Shown piece after piece: positions 9,962 to 20,376 of a DNA stretch of 64,000 bases. Source of the DNA: Amorphophallus konjac. Taxonomy: Eukaryota > Streptophyta > Magnoliopsida > Alismatales > Araceae. Each line of letters begins with the position of its first letter. Positions within the stretch are counted from its first letter, which is position 1. The notes under the pieces are model-generated. The model saw nothing but the letters and a program-made list of their open reading frames with translations, was not told the origin of the DNA and did not search any database. The stretch is from positions 169,924,334 to 169,988,333 of the forward strand of contig CM040120.1 of NCBI GenBank assembly GCA_022559845.1. Reading direction: 5' to 3'. Made by a program: the position numbers and the translations under genes.

Positions 9962-11601
9962 ATGTCTCCAAAGCACGCTCCGCGGTCTACCAAGAGAACA
10001 CGAGAGAAGGCCCCTGCTGAATCCTCGACGCCGTCCAAGCGTTTCAAGCCAAGGGCTGCGCAGGGTCCGCCATCGGCCCCTCAAAAGTCGACCACGGCTG
10101 AGGCGGCTGACTCAGGCAGGAAGGTATCAGCTTCAGAAGAACCCATCGTCCATCCAGTGTCAGGAGTTCTCAAGCCACGGACCGTTCTGCCACCAAGGAT
10201 TGTTGATTTCTCTGATGAGAAGCTGATGGAGATGTTCCCAGAACTACTGCCAATTTTTGAAGCTCAAGAGTGGACAGCGTTTGTCTCGGCACATACTCAG
10301 TATTCGCCTCAGCTTGTGCAAGAATTCTACCACAACTTGCAAATAGTGGATGGTCAGGTCTACACCGTAGTTCACGGCATCGTCATCCGCCTCGACGTCA
10401 AACTGCTCCACAAAGCGTTGAAGATTCCCAGACATGGCGCCGTCTTCAATCCTGAGGATTTTGACTTCCGAGCTGCATACACCGTCGTCACGGGCCAGCC
10501 AGCTCCTGAGGTTCTCCCTAAGTATCTGAATGCCAACACCTTCCCTCCTCTTCATAGATTGCTTCATCACATTCTTACCACCATTATCCAACCAAGAGGA
10601 GGCGCCAGAGATCAAGTAAGTCGCCTCCATCTATTTTTGCTCCATGGCCTCATCACTTGTCAACCCATTCGCCTCATCACGCTCTCCTAAACACCTTCCA
10701 AAACATCCTACATTACCCCCAGAATTCTCTTCCATTTGCTGCCCACATATCTGCCATTCTGGAAGCAGCAAAAATACCATTTCCCCATGCTCCGCGCATT
10801 GTAATTTCCAAATGGCACATCTACAACTTTCACTTCGTGACCACATTTTTGGGGTTTAAGAAGGTAGGAGACCAAATTCAGCGCACTCTACCATCCAAGG
10901 GCAAATCCACGGCTCCATTGCCACCCTCTTCTCCACCACATACACCTATACAAGTTAGTCCTACTGTCACACCTCCACCTGTGGTGCCTCAAGCTACCCC
11001 TACTACCACCACTACTGCCCATCCTTCAGCTTCCCTTTCTATAGTGCCCTGGCATCCAGGCATTGCTGCCACTCATGCTCAATCTACTTCTGTTCCACCT
11101 ACCCAAGCTCCATCTCATTCTGTTCCACCTACCCAAGTTCCACCTACCTCCACTCCTTCTACTTTTGCTCCACCACCATCCTTCACATCCAACACTGAGT
11201 CTCACGGAGTGCTTCTCCAGATAGCATCTCAGTTGTCCTCTCTCACCACCCAATTCCATTCCTTTCAAGAGAATATGAATGCTGCCACCGGGCGCCTGGA
11301 GCAGAAAGTCCAAAGGCTGGAACAACAGATGGAGGCCAGGTTCATCAAGCAAAAGGAATACACTGACCATGCTAGTTCTCGGTTCAACAGACTAGTTGGC
11401 ACCTTAGGTCAAGTGTCAGAAGAAATGGGAAACCGCATAGAGTTCACCACCAAGCAGAATGAAAAGTATCACAATGCTACTATCTCCGAGATCCAGAAGC
11501 TCAGGCTCTCTTATGCCCACATTGTTGACAAGCTGGATCGCATGGCAGAGAACGTGAAGCCAGAGACCTCCTCATCCTCCTCAGAGGGATTGTTCAAATG
11601 A
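9962..11601 (+). pseudogene. env-like ORF3 with plant-transposon-protein-like domain; one frameshift
   Basis: I chose ATG 9962 (CCACC-ATG after a pyrimidine-rich leader) although the frame is open from 9860. The N-terminus is basic (SPKHAPRSTKRTREK, likely nuclear signal). It is followed by a roughly 200-residue domain resembling the 'putative plant transposon protein' domain (EFYHNLQIVDGQ, then VSRLHLFLLHGLI), a Pro/Thr-rich linker with VPPTQ repeats, and a coiled-coil C-terminus. No clear signal peptide or transmembrane anchor is seen, so the label env-like rests on position. The frame shifts at about 10680-10690, where this copy has one base fewer than the copy at 90-100. The second half is open in the other frame to the TGA at 11599-11601. 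Function unknown. Confidence 0.7.
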
Positions 11602-11897
11602 TCTTCTTTTTGCTGTTGACAAAGGGGGAGATAGGACTTTATGTGTCATTGTGTGTCTAGTTGTGTGTCTAGATGTGAGTCTAGATTGTCAAGTTTACTT
11701 TGTCTACGTGTCCTTAGTGTCTTAATTCTTTTTTGAGTCTCTCATGTAAGTAGTGCTATAGTTTTTGAAAGGCACATCAAACGAATTGTCTGAATGAAAT
11801 CTGTGCTATGATAGCCTTGAATGCAATATCAAATGAATTTTATAGTCTGTTGTTTGTCACAATGACTCATGGTTGTCATCATCAAAAAGGGGGAGAA
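11602..11897 (+). promoter_or_regulatory. 3' untranslated stretch and polypurine tract
   Basis: No gene. A PPT-like site lies at about 11619-11632 and the main tract AAAAAGGGGGAGAA at 11884-11897 abuts the LTR. Confidence 0.8.
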
Positions 11898-13417
11898 TGT
11901 TGTGCATCCCTTGGTTTTGATGATGACAATAGGATATGTTTGATTAATCAAGTTCTATATTGTTTCATAACAAATACAAGTGGTTTGATTGTTCCTTCAA
12001 AGTATTGGACTCATGACTATTTGATGATGACAAATAATGTTTCTGATCAACTCAATATAAATCTGATAGTTCAATTTATTTCTGATAAGTTAAGTAATTT
12101 CAGGTCCACTGAAATCCAAGTGGAATCAACAAATCAGAAGAAGTGTCAAAGGCCGCTTGTCGACCAGGGAAGTGGTTATGGTCGACCAACGAACCCAGCC
12201 AGAAACGTTTCAAGTCATCCGTCTTCTGCATGTGCCTTGGCTGTCGACCAAAGCCCCACTTCTGGTCGACCACAGAACAGCCAGAACATCAGACAGAACT
12301 GACGGCCATCTGTAATTCGCCCCTTGTCGACCAGCGACAAGGCTGTGGTCGACCACGGGGGACGCGAGTGTCAGCCAGAATGGAACCGCCATCAGGACAC
12401 TGCTTGTTGTCGACCAGGGACCGTGTCATGGTCGACCACGGGCGTTATAGCGTCCAGAACCGAACTGTAACCGAATTCTGTTTTGGTTCCTTAAAACCTG
12501 CAGATTGTTGTTGCAGGTTGTTGGGCAGTTCAAATGATGAGATTCCGCACGGGAATCAAGGAGAGAATCGTGCTTAGAAGTGGTCAAACTTATTGTAGTC
12601 ATTGGATTTAACCTTCTCCCTGCTTTTTAGCAGATTGATGCGCGATCTGAATTTTGAGCGGGAAAAGCTTCAGACTTGGAAAAGAATCTGCATAAAAGTA
12701 GAAGGCCACGGATCGCTATGGCAAGCATACAGAGGGAGCATAGAACCGAAGCTAAGAAACACACCTACATCACAGGACGAAGTAGCTCACCATCAATCAG
12801 ATATCTGCAGAAGACTGAAGGCGTTCTCATTTACTGCAGAAGAAAGACTGGGCTTCAAGCTGTGCGACCTCCAGCAACAAAGCAGCTGAAGGCATCCGAT
12901 TGGAAGCTCTACAGGGAGTCTAGTCTTGTTATTTATGTGATTAAGTCCCAGGCTGAATTCTTTACTTTGTTACAAAAGTCCATATTCAGTCCTGTTGCAT
13001 CATCCCACCTTCACATCATTTCTATTCATCCTTACACCAAGTGTCAAGCTGTGAGGCAGCGGATTCAAGCTGTGTGTCAGCTGGTACAAGCTGTGTGTCA
13101 GCAGGAACAAGCTGTATGACAGCAGTGTCTTGTGTTTTGATTGAGATCAGAGGTTCTCATTAGTGAAGCCTTGCTTGAGTTAAGCAAGGGGTGGATGTAA
13201 GTCTCGGGAAGAGACTGAACCACCTTAAAAATCCTATCTTGTGGTTTGCTTATGTGTGTGTGTGCTTTTCTATGTGTTTGTTTTCTTCACTGATATCAAC
13301 ATCAATTCTGTAATTCGTTAATCACCGGCAACTCACTTAGCCAATAGATATTAAATCTGAAAAAGGGGGAAAGATCTATTCACCCCCCCTCTAGATCTAT
13401 TCAGTCCGTACTCAACA
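11898..13417 (+). repeat. copia 3' LTR (1520 bp)
   Basis: TGTTG...CAACA, same length as 1312-2831 and near-identical. It includes the GTCGAC pair array (12157-12438) and the 21-bp tandem repeat (13047-13130). It is followed at 13418 by GAGGTAGGG of the interrupted LARD-type LTR. Confidence 0.93.
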
Positions 13418-15268
13418 GAGGTAGGGAGACTGATCGCCACTTCCTCCTGCACATTTTCCCTGCTTCTGTGCGTTATTTGGTGCTTGATCGGGGGAGATCG
13501 AGCCGGTTTAGTGAAAATCGTAGTTTTTGGGGTTTTCAGGGTTCACCGAAAAATTACAACCATTCATGGTGTGGTTAGTGTCAAACTGACCGTTGGGATG
13601 TCTGGATCCCATTCACATAAGTTTCATGTTGATCGGTGGTCATTCGAGGCCGATAGGAGTCTGGGAACCTCGGTGACTCGTTTATGGTCGATTTGTTCAA
13701 ATCACCCGGATCTTATGTTTTAGCATGTGCATGTGGGCTTTTTAGCCTCCCGATGTTGTTTTTCATCGTCTAGCTTTGTTTCCCCTGCGCTTCGGCGTGA
13801 ATGGGGCGTGGAACGGGCCGATTTGGCGTTTCCACTATTTTCCCGCAGTGACCGGTGTAGCGGTCATTCCAGGGACCGTCACAGTCCCTAACGGCCCTAC
13901 GACAGACCGTCACAGCGTCTGGGCATTTTTAAATTGTTCGTGGCTGAGTGAGCGTGATGGTCATGTCCCTGACCGTTACACTCCCCTGACGCATCCCGGC
14001 TGGTGCGTCACAGCCATTGTGCCTTTTGTGTTGAGTTTAAGGCGGTTGCTCTTACGGCACTCCCCCAGTGCGTTAGAGTGGTGTAACGTGCCTGCCCCAC
14101 GCCGTAACACTCTGTTTGACCGCGTTTGACTGTTTGAGTCGGTTCCTCTGACGCGCCTGCCCTGCTACGTCAGGCTTGTGTAACGCGCCTGTCCCAGGCC
14201 GTTACACTCCATTTGGTTGAGCTGGGTGGCTGTGTCTGTTGGTTCTAACGGCCCTGCCCCCATGCGTCACAGTGTTGTAACGCATCCGCCGTGGACCGTT
14301 ACGTGTTGTTTGTCTGAGGTTTCGAACTTGGGTCTGTTGACCATGACGCGTCTGTTCCCGTGCGTTAGGTTGGCGTAACGTGCCTATTGTCGTGTGTTGG
14401 GCCGCTGTAACGCGCCTGCCCTGGTGCGTTACGCTGTTCGCGATTTGGTTTCGAGTGTGTTGGCCCTGACGGCCCCAGGTGGGCACGTCAGAGCTATGTA
14501 ACGCGCCTGGGTTAGGCCGTTACATGCCCTGTGCATTTTAGGCGTTGGTTAGGGCGTTGTATGTGACGGCTCCCCCTGCGACCATCACGATTTTATAGCG
14601 CGTCTGTTCTAGACCGCCATAGTCTTGTTCCTCTAGAGTGTAACGGCCCCGTACTAGACCATCACGTTCGAGTAACGGTCTAGGGGTGGTGCGTTACAGT
14701 CTTTGAGTTCTGATTTCCGTTGTTTCGGTTTCAGATTGTCTTGGCTTGTCCTTGTAGCCTGCCTGCTTGTGTGGATGTCTCTGGACGTCCTATGAGGGCT
14801 AAGACTACGTTATAAGGTAGCCAGGATCTTCTTGCTTGAGGTAGGATTTTCTGTCCTACTAATTGAGTGTGTCTTTGTCGGGTTCCGGTCAACTCGAGGT
14901 GACCTAGTGGTTGACAGGTGACCTTGTGTGGGTGTCTTGGCAGTTCTGTCCAGTCCGAGACACTGGTTCTGGATGCCTCAAGGTATCATCTTACCTTGGT
15001 TGGTGTGTCCAAGCGTGTCTGAGGGTCCTCGGTGTTCCCTCAGATCTCCGTGAGCCGTTTCCTGCGGAGTGTCGCTTCTCGTGGCTTAGGATTAGACCGA
15101 TTGGCAGCTTGTTCCGCTGTCTGTGACGATCTTGCCTTTGAGTCGTCCGACTCAAGGATCGTTACGTGGTAGGTCTAGTTGTCTTGCCCTGAGTCTGTCG
15201 GTAGTGGTTGTGCTGCCATTGGTGCTTCGAAGTACGTGTCGTGGGGCGTTCTTGCCTGCTTGTACTTC
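13418..15268 (+). repeat. fragment of a LARD-type long LTR (sense on + strand)
   Basis: Read forward, this matches the reverse complement of the LARD LTR at about 56725-58530. Shared landmarks include GAGGTAGGG, TTCGAGGCCGATAG, CCTCGGTGAC, the GCGTTTCGGCGTGAATGGGGCGTGGAA block, and the sequence around GGATTAGACCGATTGGC. The left part of the LTR was displaced by the copia insertion at 13417/13418. It contains an array of 26-nt dyads (13857-14697). ORFs at 13484, 13776 and 14202 fall on these repeats and are not genes. Confidence 0.8.
13857..14697. repeat. array of 26-nt ACG/CGT dyads in LARD-type LTR fragment
   Basis: Units of form G-T-R-ACG ... CGT-Y-A-C recur, for example 13857-13882 and 14672-14697, both exactly 26 nt from outer base to outer base. 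Many have decayed to TG or CA at the CpGs. Confidence 0.75.
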
Positions 15269-16103
15269 TGGCTATCGAGAAAGAAAGATCAACTAATAAG
15301 GAAATTCAATCTGATAAGCTTGAGGAGGAAAACATTGAATTAAAAGTTAAAATTGAAAAATTAAAATAGTTAAACACTGCTATGTCTGAAAAGCTTCTCA
15401 CATTAGAAAAAGGAAAATCTGTCTGCATTAAAGAATCTGAAAAAGTGAGCAATCTAGAACAAGATGTTGAGAAATATAAAACTGTAAACAAGGTGCTGAG
15501 TGAATGCGTTAATTACAGTGAACAAGAGATTGCTGGTTATGAGATACTTATTGCATCTCTAGAAAATAAAATTCATGATTTGAAAAACTCTTTGTCAAAG
15601 TTTGGTATTGGTCAAGAAAGCTTGGATAAGTTGCTAGGAGTTAAGATAGATTTTCAGAAAGAAGGGTTGGGCTATAACCCTGCAAAGAAAAAGAGCTTTG
15701 AAAACATAACTCAAACATCCTCTATTTCCAATGTTGGTTCTCACAGCTCACCGAACCCACCTGTGTTTCAGTTCACTGCTCAAAGGAGTCAGAAGCAAAA
15801 TGCTCAGAAAAGTCAGAAACCAACTAAGAGGATTAAAAGGGTTGAAGTACAAGCAGGCAAGAACGCCCCACGACATGTACTTCGAAGCACCAATGGCAGC
15901 ACAGCCACTGCCGATAGACTCAGGGCAAGGCAACTAGACCTACCACGTAACGATCTTTGAGTCGGACGACTCAAAGGCAAGATCGTCACAGACAGCGGAA
16001 CAAGCCGCCAATCGGTCTAATCCTAAGCCACGAGAAGCGACACTCCGCAGGAAACGGCTCACGGAGATCTGAGGGAACACCGAGGACCCTCAGACACGCC
16101 TGG
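15009..16103. repeat. 260-bp inverted repeat around a 575-bp spacer
   Basis: 15009-15268 and 15844-16103 are inverted copies of equal length with few differences. Both derive from the LARD-type LTR (the block containing GACCGATTGG and CATTGGTGCTTCGAAGTACG). The spacer 15269-15843 is copia gag sequence on the plus strand. The DNA right of the repeat is copia gag on the minus strand. Confidence 0.85.
15269..15843 (+). pseudogene. copia gag fragment, coiled-coil second half
   Basis: Translation gives a Lys/Glu/Leu-rich coiled coil and then the motif FQKEGLGYNPAKK near 15652-15695. The same motif follows the coiled coil in the intact copia gag at about 4441-4470, so this is a related but diverged Sirevirus gag. 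A TAG at 15367-15369 breaks the frame; the listed open part is 15382 onward, and it runs artificially into the inverted repeat to 15960. The N-terminal half of the same domain lies inverted at 16104-16850. Confidence 0.75.
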
Positions 16104-16850
16104 ATATCAAGTCCAGTCTTTCAATCAATTTCTCTTCTCTTTGTTCAAATTCAAATTTCTCATTCAATAAATCTTTGTTTTCTTCTTTGGGGGAGGCAAT
16201 CAACTTCCTCTGCCATTCATTTTCAAGGTAGAGATCTTCATTGCGTTCCTTTAGGAAAGGGCATTTGTTACAAGCTGACTTTATAGAACAATTGCGTGAA
16301 GCTTCCTTCTTGAATTCTTTATTTTCTAGCTACAAAGTTTTTATTATTCTTCTGAAGTTTAGCATTCTCAATTTTCAGTTTATCCACTTCAGAATTAACC
16401 TTATTCAATTCTTGCAATTTCATTACATGTTCATCATTTTTAACATTCAACTGATCTTCCAATTTAGAAATTTCGTTAAGACATTCTTGATTTTCATTTT
16501 TCAAGGATGAAATCTGTTCCTTACTGTTATGAACATCCACCAAGCACATATCATAAGATTTTTTCAACTTCGGACAATTTTCACAGGAGAGTTCAGATTT
16601 ATTCTGTTCAATCTCTTTCTTCAACCTTTTATTCTCAGATTTCATTTTCCTAGATAACTCTAGCAACTTTTCATACATCACGACCAATTTATCAAATGAA
16701 AGTTCTTCTGATCCGGAGCTTACCTGAGATGATGAATCCTCACTCAAATGGTTACTACTGTGATCACTCCGGTCGGCCATCAAACATTGATCGTCTTGCT
16801 CCCCATTTGTATTAGTTATTCTATCCAAGATTTCCTTTCCAGAAGCGCAC
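16104..16850 (-). pseudogene. copia gag fragment, acidic and first coiled-coil half (inverted)
   Basis: On the minus strand the frame is open from about 16850 to 16319. It starts with QDDQCLMAD, then a Ser-rich acidic patch, then coiled coil; the equivalent order CLMAK, acidic Ser patch, coiled coil occurs after the zinc knuckle in the intact copia gag near 3930-4100. Another frame carries coiled-coil-like residues on to 16104, where the inverted repeat begins. This half and the half at 15269-15843 would be collinear if the segment between the inverted repeats were flipped. Confidence 0.7.
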
Positions 16851-17894
16851 CTATAGAAACCCGATAATTAAAAATGAGAAATAAAATTTTTAATTTCATT
16901 ATGTAATTAAATTTTTTATGAAATATTTAAATTATATTTTTACTATATGAAATAAACTAGTTTATTGCATTTACTTGAATTTACTTGAAGTAAATAGAAA
17001 TTTTAATGCTTTAAACCATAGATAAATCATAGAAAGCCCAATAAAAGTCCATGAAATGGACTAGGATCACAATTGGCCCATTGGATAATCCATAATGGGC
17101 AAGATTAAAAGATTAAAGGATTTATTAAAGGTTAAATTAACCTAAATTCGTAACATGTGTTTAATATGCAATTTAAAGGATTAAAATAACCTCATTTCTA
17201 GAAGGTTGACACAAAAATCGACCCTTACCTAACAATCCACCTTGGACCAGTCGTTTTTACATTGGTTTCACACCAAATTAAGGCTAGATTAAGAGAAGAA
17301 GTTGGAAATTTCTTCTAATTCGGAGTTGGAAAGTTTGGCATTGTTAGGCAAGGAATCTTGACAAATTTGGCCAATTTTTGACTATAAATAAAACCCCATT
17401 CGACCCTCAAATCATCCCTGGAGGTTAAGGTTACGCTGCTGCGAAGATTGGTAGAGATTTGAAGGAAGATTTGGAAGATCAAAGGATTTTTTTATATTTA
17501 GGGATATTTCTTTAGATCCACAAAAAGGTAGGTGTCTCTCAAGCAACACTCTAATTAAAGCATGCCATCTTGTTCATTTTTTTGTCCTCTTTACATTGAT
17601 ATCTCATTTATTAAATTCCGTTATGAAATGAGCAAGTTATGGTCATTTTATTGGAGGGTATTCCCATATTTTCGTCAGAACCAGAACGTGCTATACCTCA
17701 GGAGCGTGTTCTGAACGCGCTGCCCCGACATATCGCGTTAATGCAATATATGTTCCCGCCCTTTGGGGTCAAACATATTTTTTTAAAAAAATAATAAAAA
17801 GATTCCAGAACGCGCTACCCAAGGGTAGTGCGATCTTCAAGAACGCGCTAGTCTAGGCTAGCGCGTTCAAAATAATATACCCGGAATGCCCGGG
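16851..17894. other. AT-rich unassigned DNA, target of the Tekay-like insertion
   Basis: No ORF over 60 codons and no recognised protein. It may be the LTR or leader of another retroelement. The last 210 bases carry four 26-nt dyads (17685-17867). Confidence 0.4.
17685..17867. repeat. four 26-nt AACGYGCT/AGYGYGTT dyads
   Basis: Units at 17685-17710, 17714-17739, 17809-17834 and 17842-17867 are each exactly 26 nt. They open with AACGYGCT and close with a form of CGYGTT or its decayed version TGCGAT. The last is a nearly perfect palindrome (AACGCGCTAG...CTAGCGCGTT). Confidence 0.8.
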
Positions 17895-20223
17895 TGTAAG
17901 GCCTGTGCCTTGGTGGATCTTTGGTGGTTCGGCTCAAGAATCTATTCTGGAATTACTGGCTATTTTCCTGGATTTTTAGGAATTTTTCTGGTATTTTTCT
18001 GAATTTAATTGGAATTAATTGAGGTTTTATATGGAAATAATAGGATTTTTATATATAATAAATATATTATATATATTAATCTTATTTTTTTTCCCTTTAA
18101 TCCCTCACCCGCCTCTCTCTCCTCTCGTCGATCTCATTCTCACCCTCACGCTCTCTCTCTCTCTCGTCCGATCGCCCACCTCCCCTCTCCTTGGGATCCA
18201 GGCGATTCGGCGACGGTTCGAGGCGTGGAAGGTGTCGGTGGATTCCTCGCGTCGAGAGGAACGCGTTGACGCCCACCTCGGTGTGATTCGTGGCTCATGG
18301 GAGCGAGACGGAGCGAGAAGGCTCGGTGGTGCCCTTACCTTGCATGTGGCCTAATCGGACGTTTCGGCTTGAACGAGGTAGGGGGATGGAATCTCGATCT
18401 CGCTAGGATCATTTCCTATAGCTTGTTTGCTTGATTAGACTCCTGTAGCATTCATAATGGTTATTTTCCATTTTTGGGGGTTTAAGCTTTGTTCTTCATG
18501 TTTAATCCATTGTGGGTGTTACATGCGGTTGTTTTTGTTGGTATTATGTTGTTTAGGACGTGTGGTTTGACAGGTTTTACAGGTTTTCGTCGTTACCCGG
18601 CGATTCCGGTCGCCCGGGAGGGAACCCGTTTTCAAACATAACCCGTCCGTAACCCAGATGGTGTGACGGTCCTTCCAGGAACCATCACACCCGTAACGGT
18701 CCATAGGGGACGCGTTACAGAACTGTAACGGCCCTTTGAAGGGGCGTCACAGTGTGTGTAACGGTCAGGCTCCCGACCGTTACACTTCTGTTGACCCAGT
18801 ATGGCGGTTAACCTGACGGCCAGTCGGCCGGCCGTCAGGGTGCCCTAACGCGCCGACGCGAGCGCGTTACACCGCCTGTGAACGATTTGAAAAACTGTTA
18901 GTTGGTTTTAGTCTCGGGTGGGCCTGACGGCCTGTTGGCCGGCCGTCAGGGCCGCGTAACGCGCCCCCGTAAGCGCGTTACACTCCATTTGATCGGTTTG
19001 AATAGGAGCTTCGGTGGCTGTAACGGCCAGGGAGGGACGCATCACAGCCGATGTAACGCGTCAGTCCCCGACCGTCACACGCCTGTGACGTGGTGGCAGC
19101 AGACCGCCACACGCCTGTCAGTTTCAAAAAGTTGCCGGCCTATTCTTTATGCTTTGCATAATATTTATATGCCATGTTGAGTTAATTTATAATATAATGG
19201 CATGTTTGTAGATCCCAATAGAGTAGCTTTTCTTTCCTTGCAATGGAGCCATTGTTGTAGCCCTAAGGTCTTTGAGTACCGACCCGCCTGGGGAAGGCGG
19301 AGGGGTGTTCCCGTCACACGGTTTTTAAGCTAGTGCCGTGGGTCCCCGCTAACGGTAGAGTCCTACCGAGGGAGAAAACTAGCTAGAGGGCCTGGCTCAG
19401 GCGAGAGTCAGTGTGTGCACACGTGGTCAGAGGCTGTGGACTGACACTGACGAGTGTCACTCTGACTGGTCACTTGGTTTGGTACTGTTTACGCGCTCAG
19501 CTTGTCGTGTTACCGACTGCGAGTGCTTGAGACGCAGTGTAAGCCATCAGTGGACGCATCTGGTGTCTATTCCCAGTGGTTGTCCTGTTCTCTGTGGCTT
19601 GGCTAGTTGAGGCATATTCTATTGGTAGATTTAGTCTCTGTCGATTAGATTTAATTGTTATTGGCATGTTTTAGCTGTGTAGTTAGATTTAAAGCTTTAT
19701 TGTGATTAGTTTATTCATGCCTATGCCTGTTAATTTAATTAAATGCATGCTCTAATTGCCTTTATTTTTGCATGTATGCTTGTTTAGCTCGAGGTAGGGA
19801 TCCGCGTGACCCCTACTGAGTCTGGCTGTGACTCACCCTTCTCCTTTCAGGTGAGCCGCGCCCGTCGTCTCCCGGAGTTTCTCGTGTGCTCGGAGACCGT
19901 TCTTAGCTGCCAGCAGTAGACGGGTTGCCTTTTTGGGCTTTCTGGTGTACTTTTGCCGGGGTATGCCTGGTGTAGTTGTACTTTTGGACTGCACTCTTGT
20001 GCCTCTGGACTAGTTTATATATTTAGCACTTGCTTATTTTAAATTGCTTCCGCACTCTTGTTAATTTTATTGCTTAATTCTAATATGCGCGCTTGTGATT
20101 GCAATTCATTATACATCCCCTCGACAATCTTCACTAACCCTTCAGGGGCCTCATCAGCCTCTTGGGTGGCTTCCCCAGTTCCTGGTATCGGTATATCGGT
20201 ATCCGGCGCTCTGGGTCGTCACA
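17895..20223 (+). repeat. 5' LTR of Tekay-like element (2329 bp)
   Basis: Starts TGTAAGGCC and ends GTCGTCACA directly before the PBS. It has an AT-rich stretch at 18030-18095, a C/T microsatellite at about 18110-18190, and a dyad array 18663-19110. A block at about 19280-19440 (CCGAGGGAGAAAACTAGCTAG) also occurs in the LARD LTR. The solo LTR at 22896 is a diverged relative. Confidence 0.88.
18663..19110. repeat. array of 26-nt ACG/CGT dyads in Tekay-like LTR
   Basis: Consecutive units start at 18663, 18693, 18725 and 18758 and end 26 nt later. The last is 19085-19110. Form: GTAACGG ... CCGTTAC, GTGACGG ... CATCAC, CTGACGGCC ... GGCCGTCAG. Stems are up to 9 bp with an 8-nt loop, and inner arm bases differ between units but stay paired. 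Confidence 0.88.
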
Positions 20224-20225
20224 GC

Positions 20226-20238
20226 TGGTATCAGAGCG
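20226..20238 (+). promoter_or_regulatory. primer-binding site, initiator tRNA-Met
   Basis: TGGTATCAGAGCG, two bases after the LTR end. Confidence 0.92.
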
Positions 20239-20376
20239 AAGTTGAGGATTGTATAAGGAATTGGAATTTGCACTTGTCTAGAACTAGTCCTATTGTTGTC
20301 TATAGCTGGCATAGGATGTTTTCCCTGTGATTGATGGATTTCCTGTTGTTCTTTTATGTGTTCGGCAGTTGCAATT

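Larger units (their letters stand above)
1312..13417 (+). mobile_element. Sirevirus-type Ty1/copia retrotransposon (complete copy)
   Basis: The element has LTR 1312-2831, PBS 2834, gag 2860-5184, pol 5185-8315 in copia order (protease, integrase, RT, RNase H), a 1.6-kb spacer, an env-like ORF 9962-11601, PPT 11884-11897 and LTR 11898-13417. Copia gene order with an env-like ORF, large size (12.1 kb) and repeated polypurine tracts points to the Sirevirus (SIRE/Maximus) lineage. Its right flank (GAGGT at 13418) lies inside a LARD-type LTR fragment. The matching left flank is outside the window because another copy is fused upstream through the shared LTR. Two breaks in gag-pol and one in the env-like ORF make this copy defective. 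Confidence 0.88.

Noticed and set aside
10065..10092. A possible eleventh copia pair (GTCCGC at 10065, GTCGAC at 10087, 22 nt apart)
   Set aside because: The first site does not match GTCGAC; a single degenerate pair in coding DNA could be chance.
10616..10722. A GT-AG intron in the env-like ORF (GTAAGT donor, CCCCAG acceptor) that would join the two halves in frame
   Set aside because: In the other copy the same stretch is one base longer, fully open and encodes a hydrophobic segment typical of the domain. A one-base deletion explains the break better than splicing.
18663..19110. CRISPR-like array
   Set aside because: Units are inverted repeats with variable sequence and short irregular spacers, in a plant LTR, with no cas genes.
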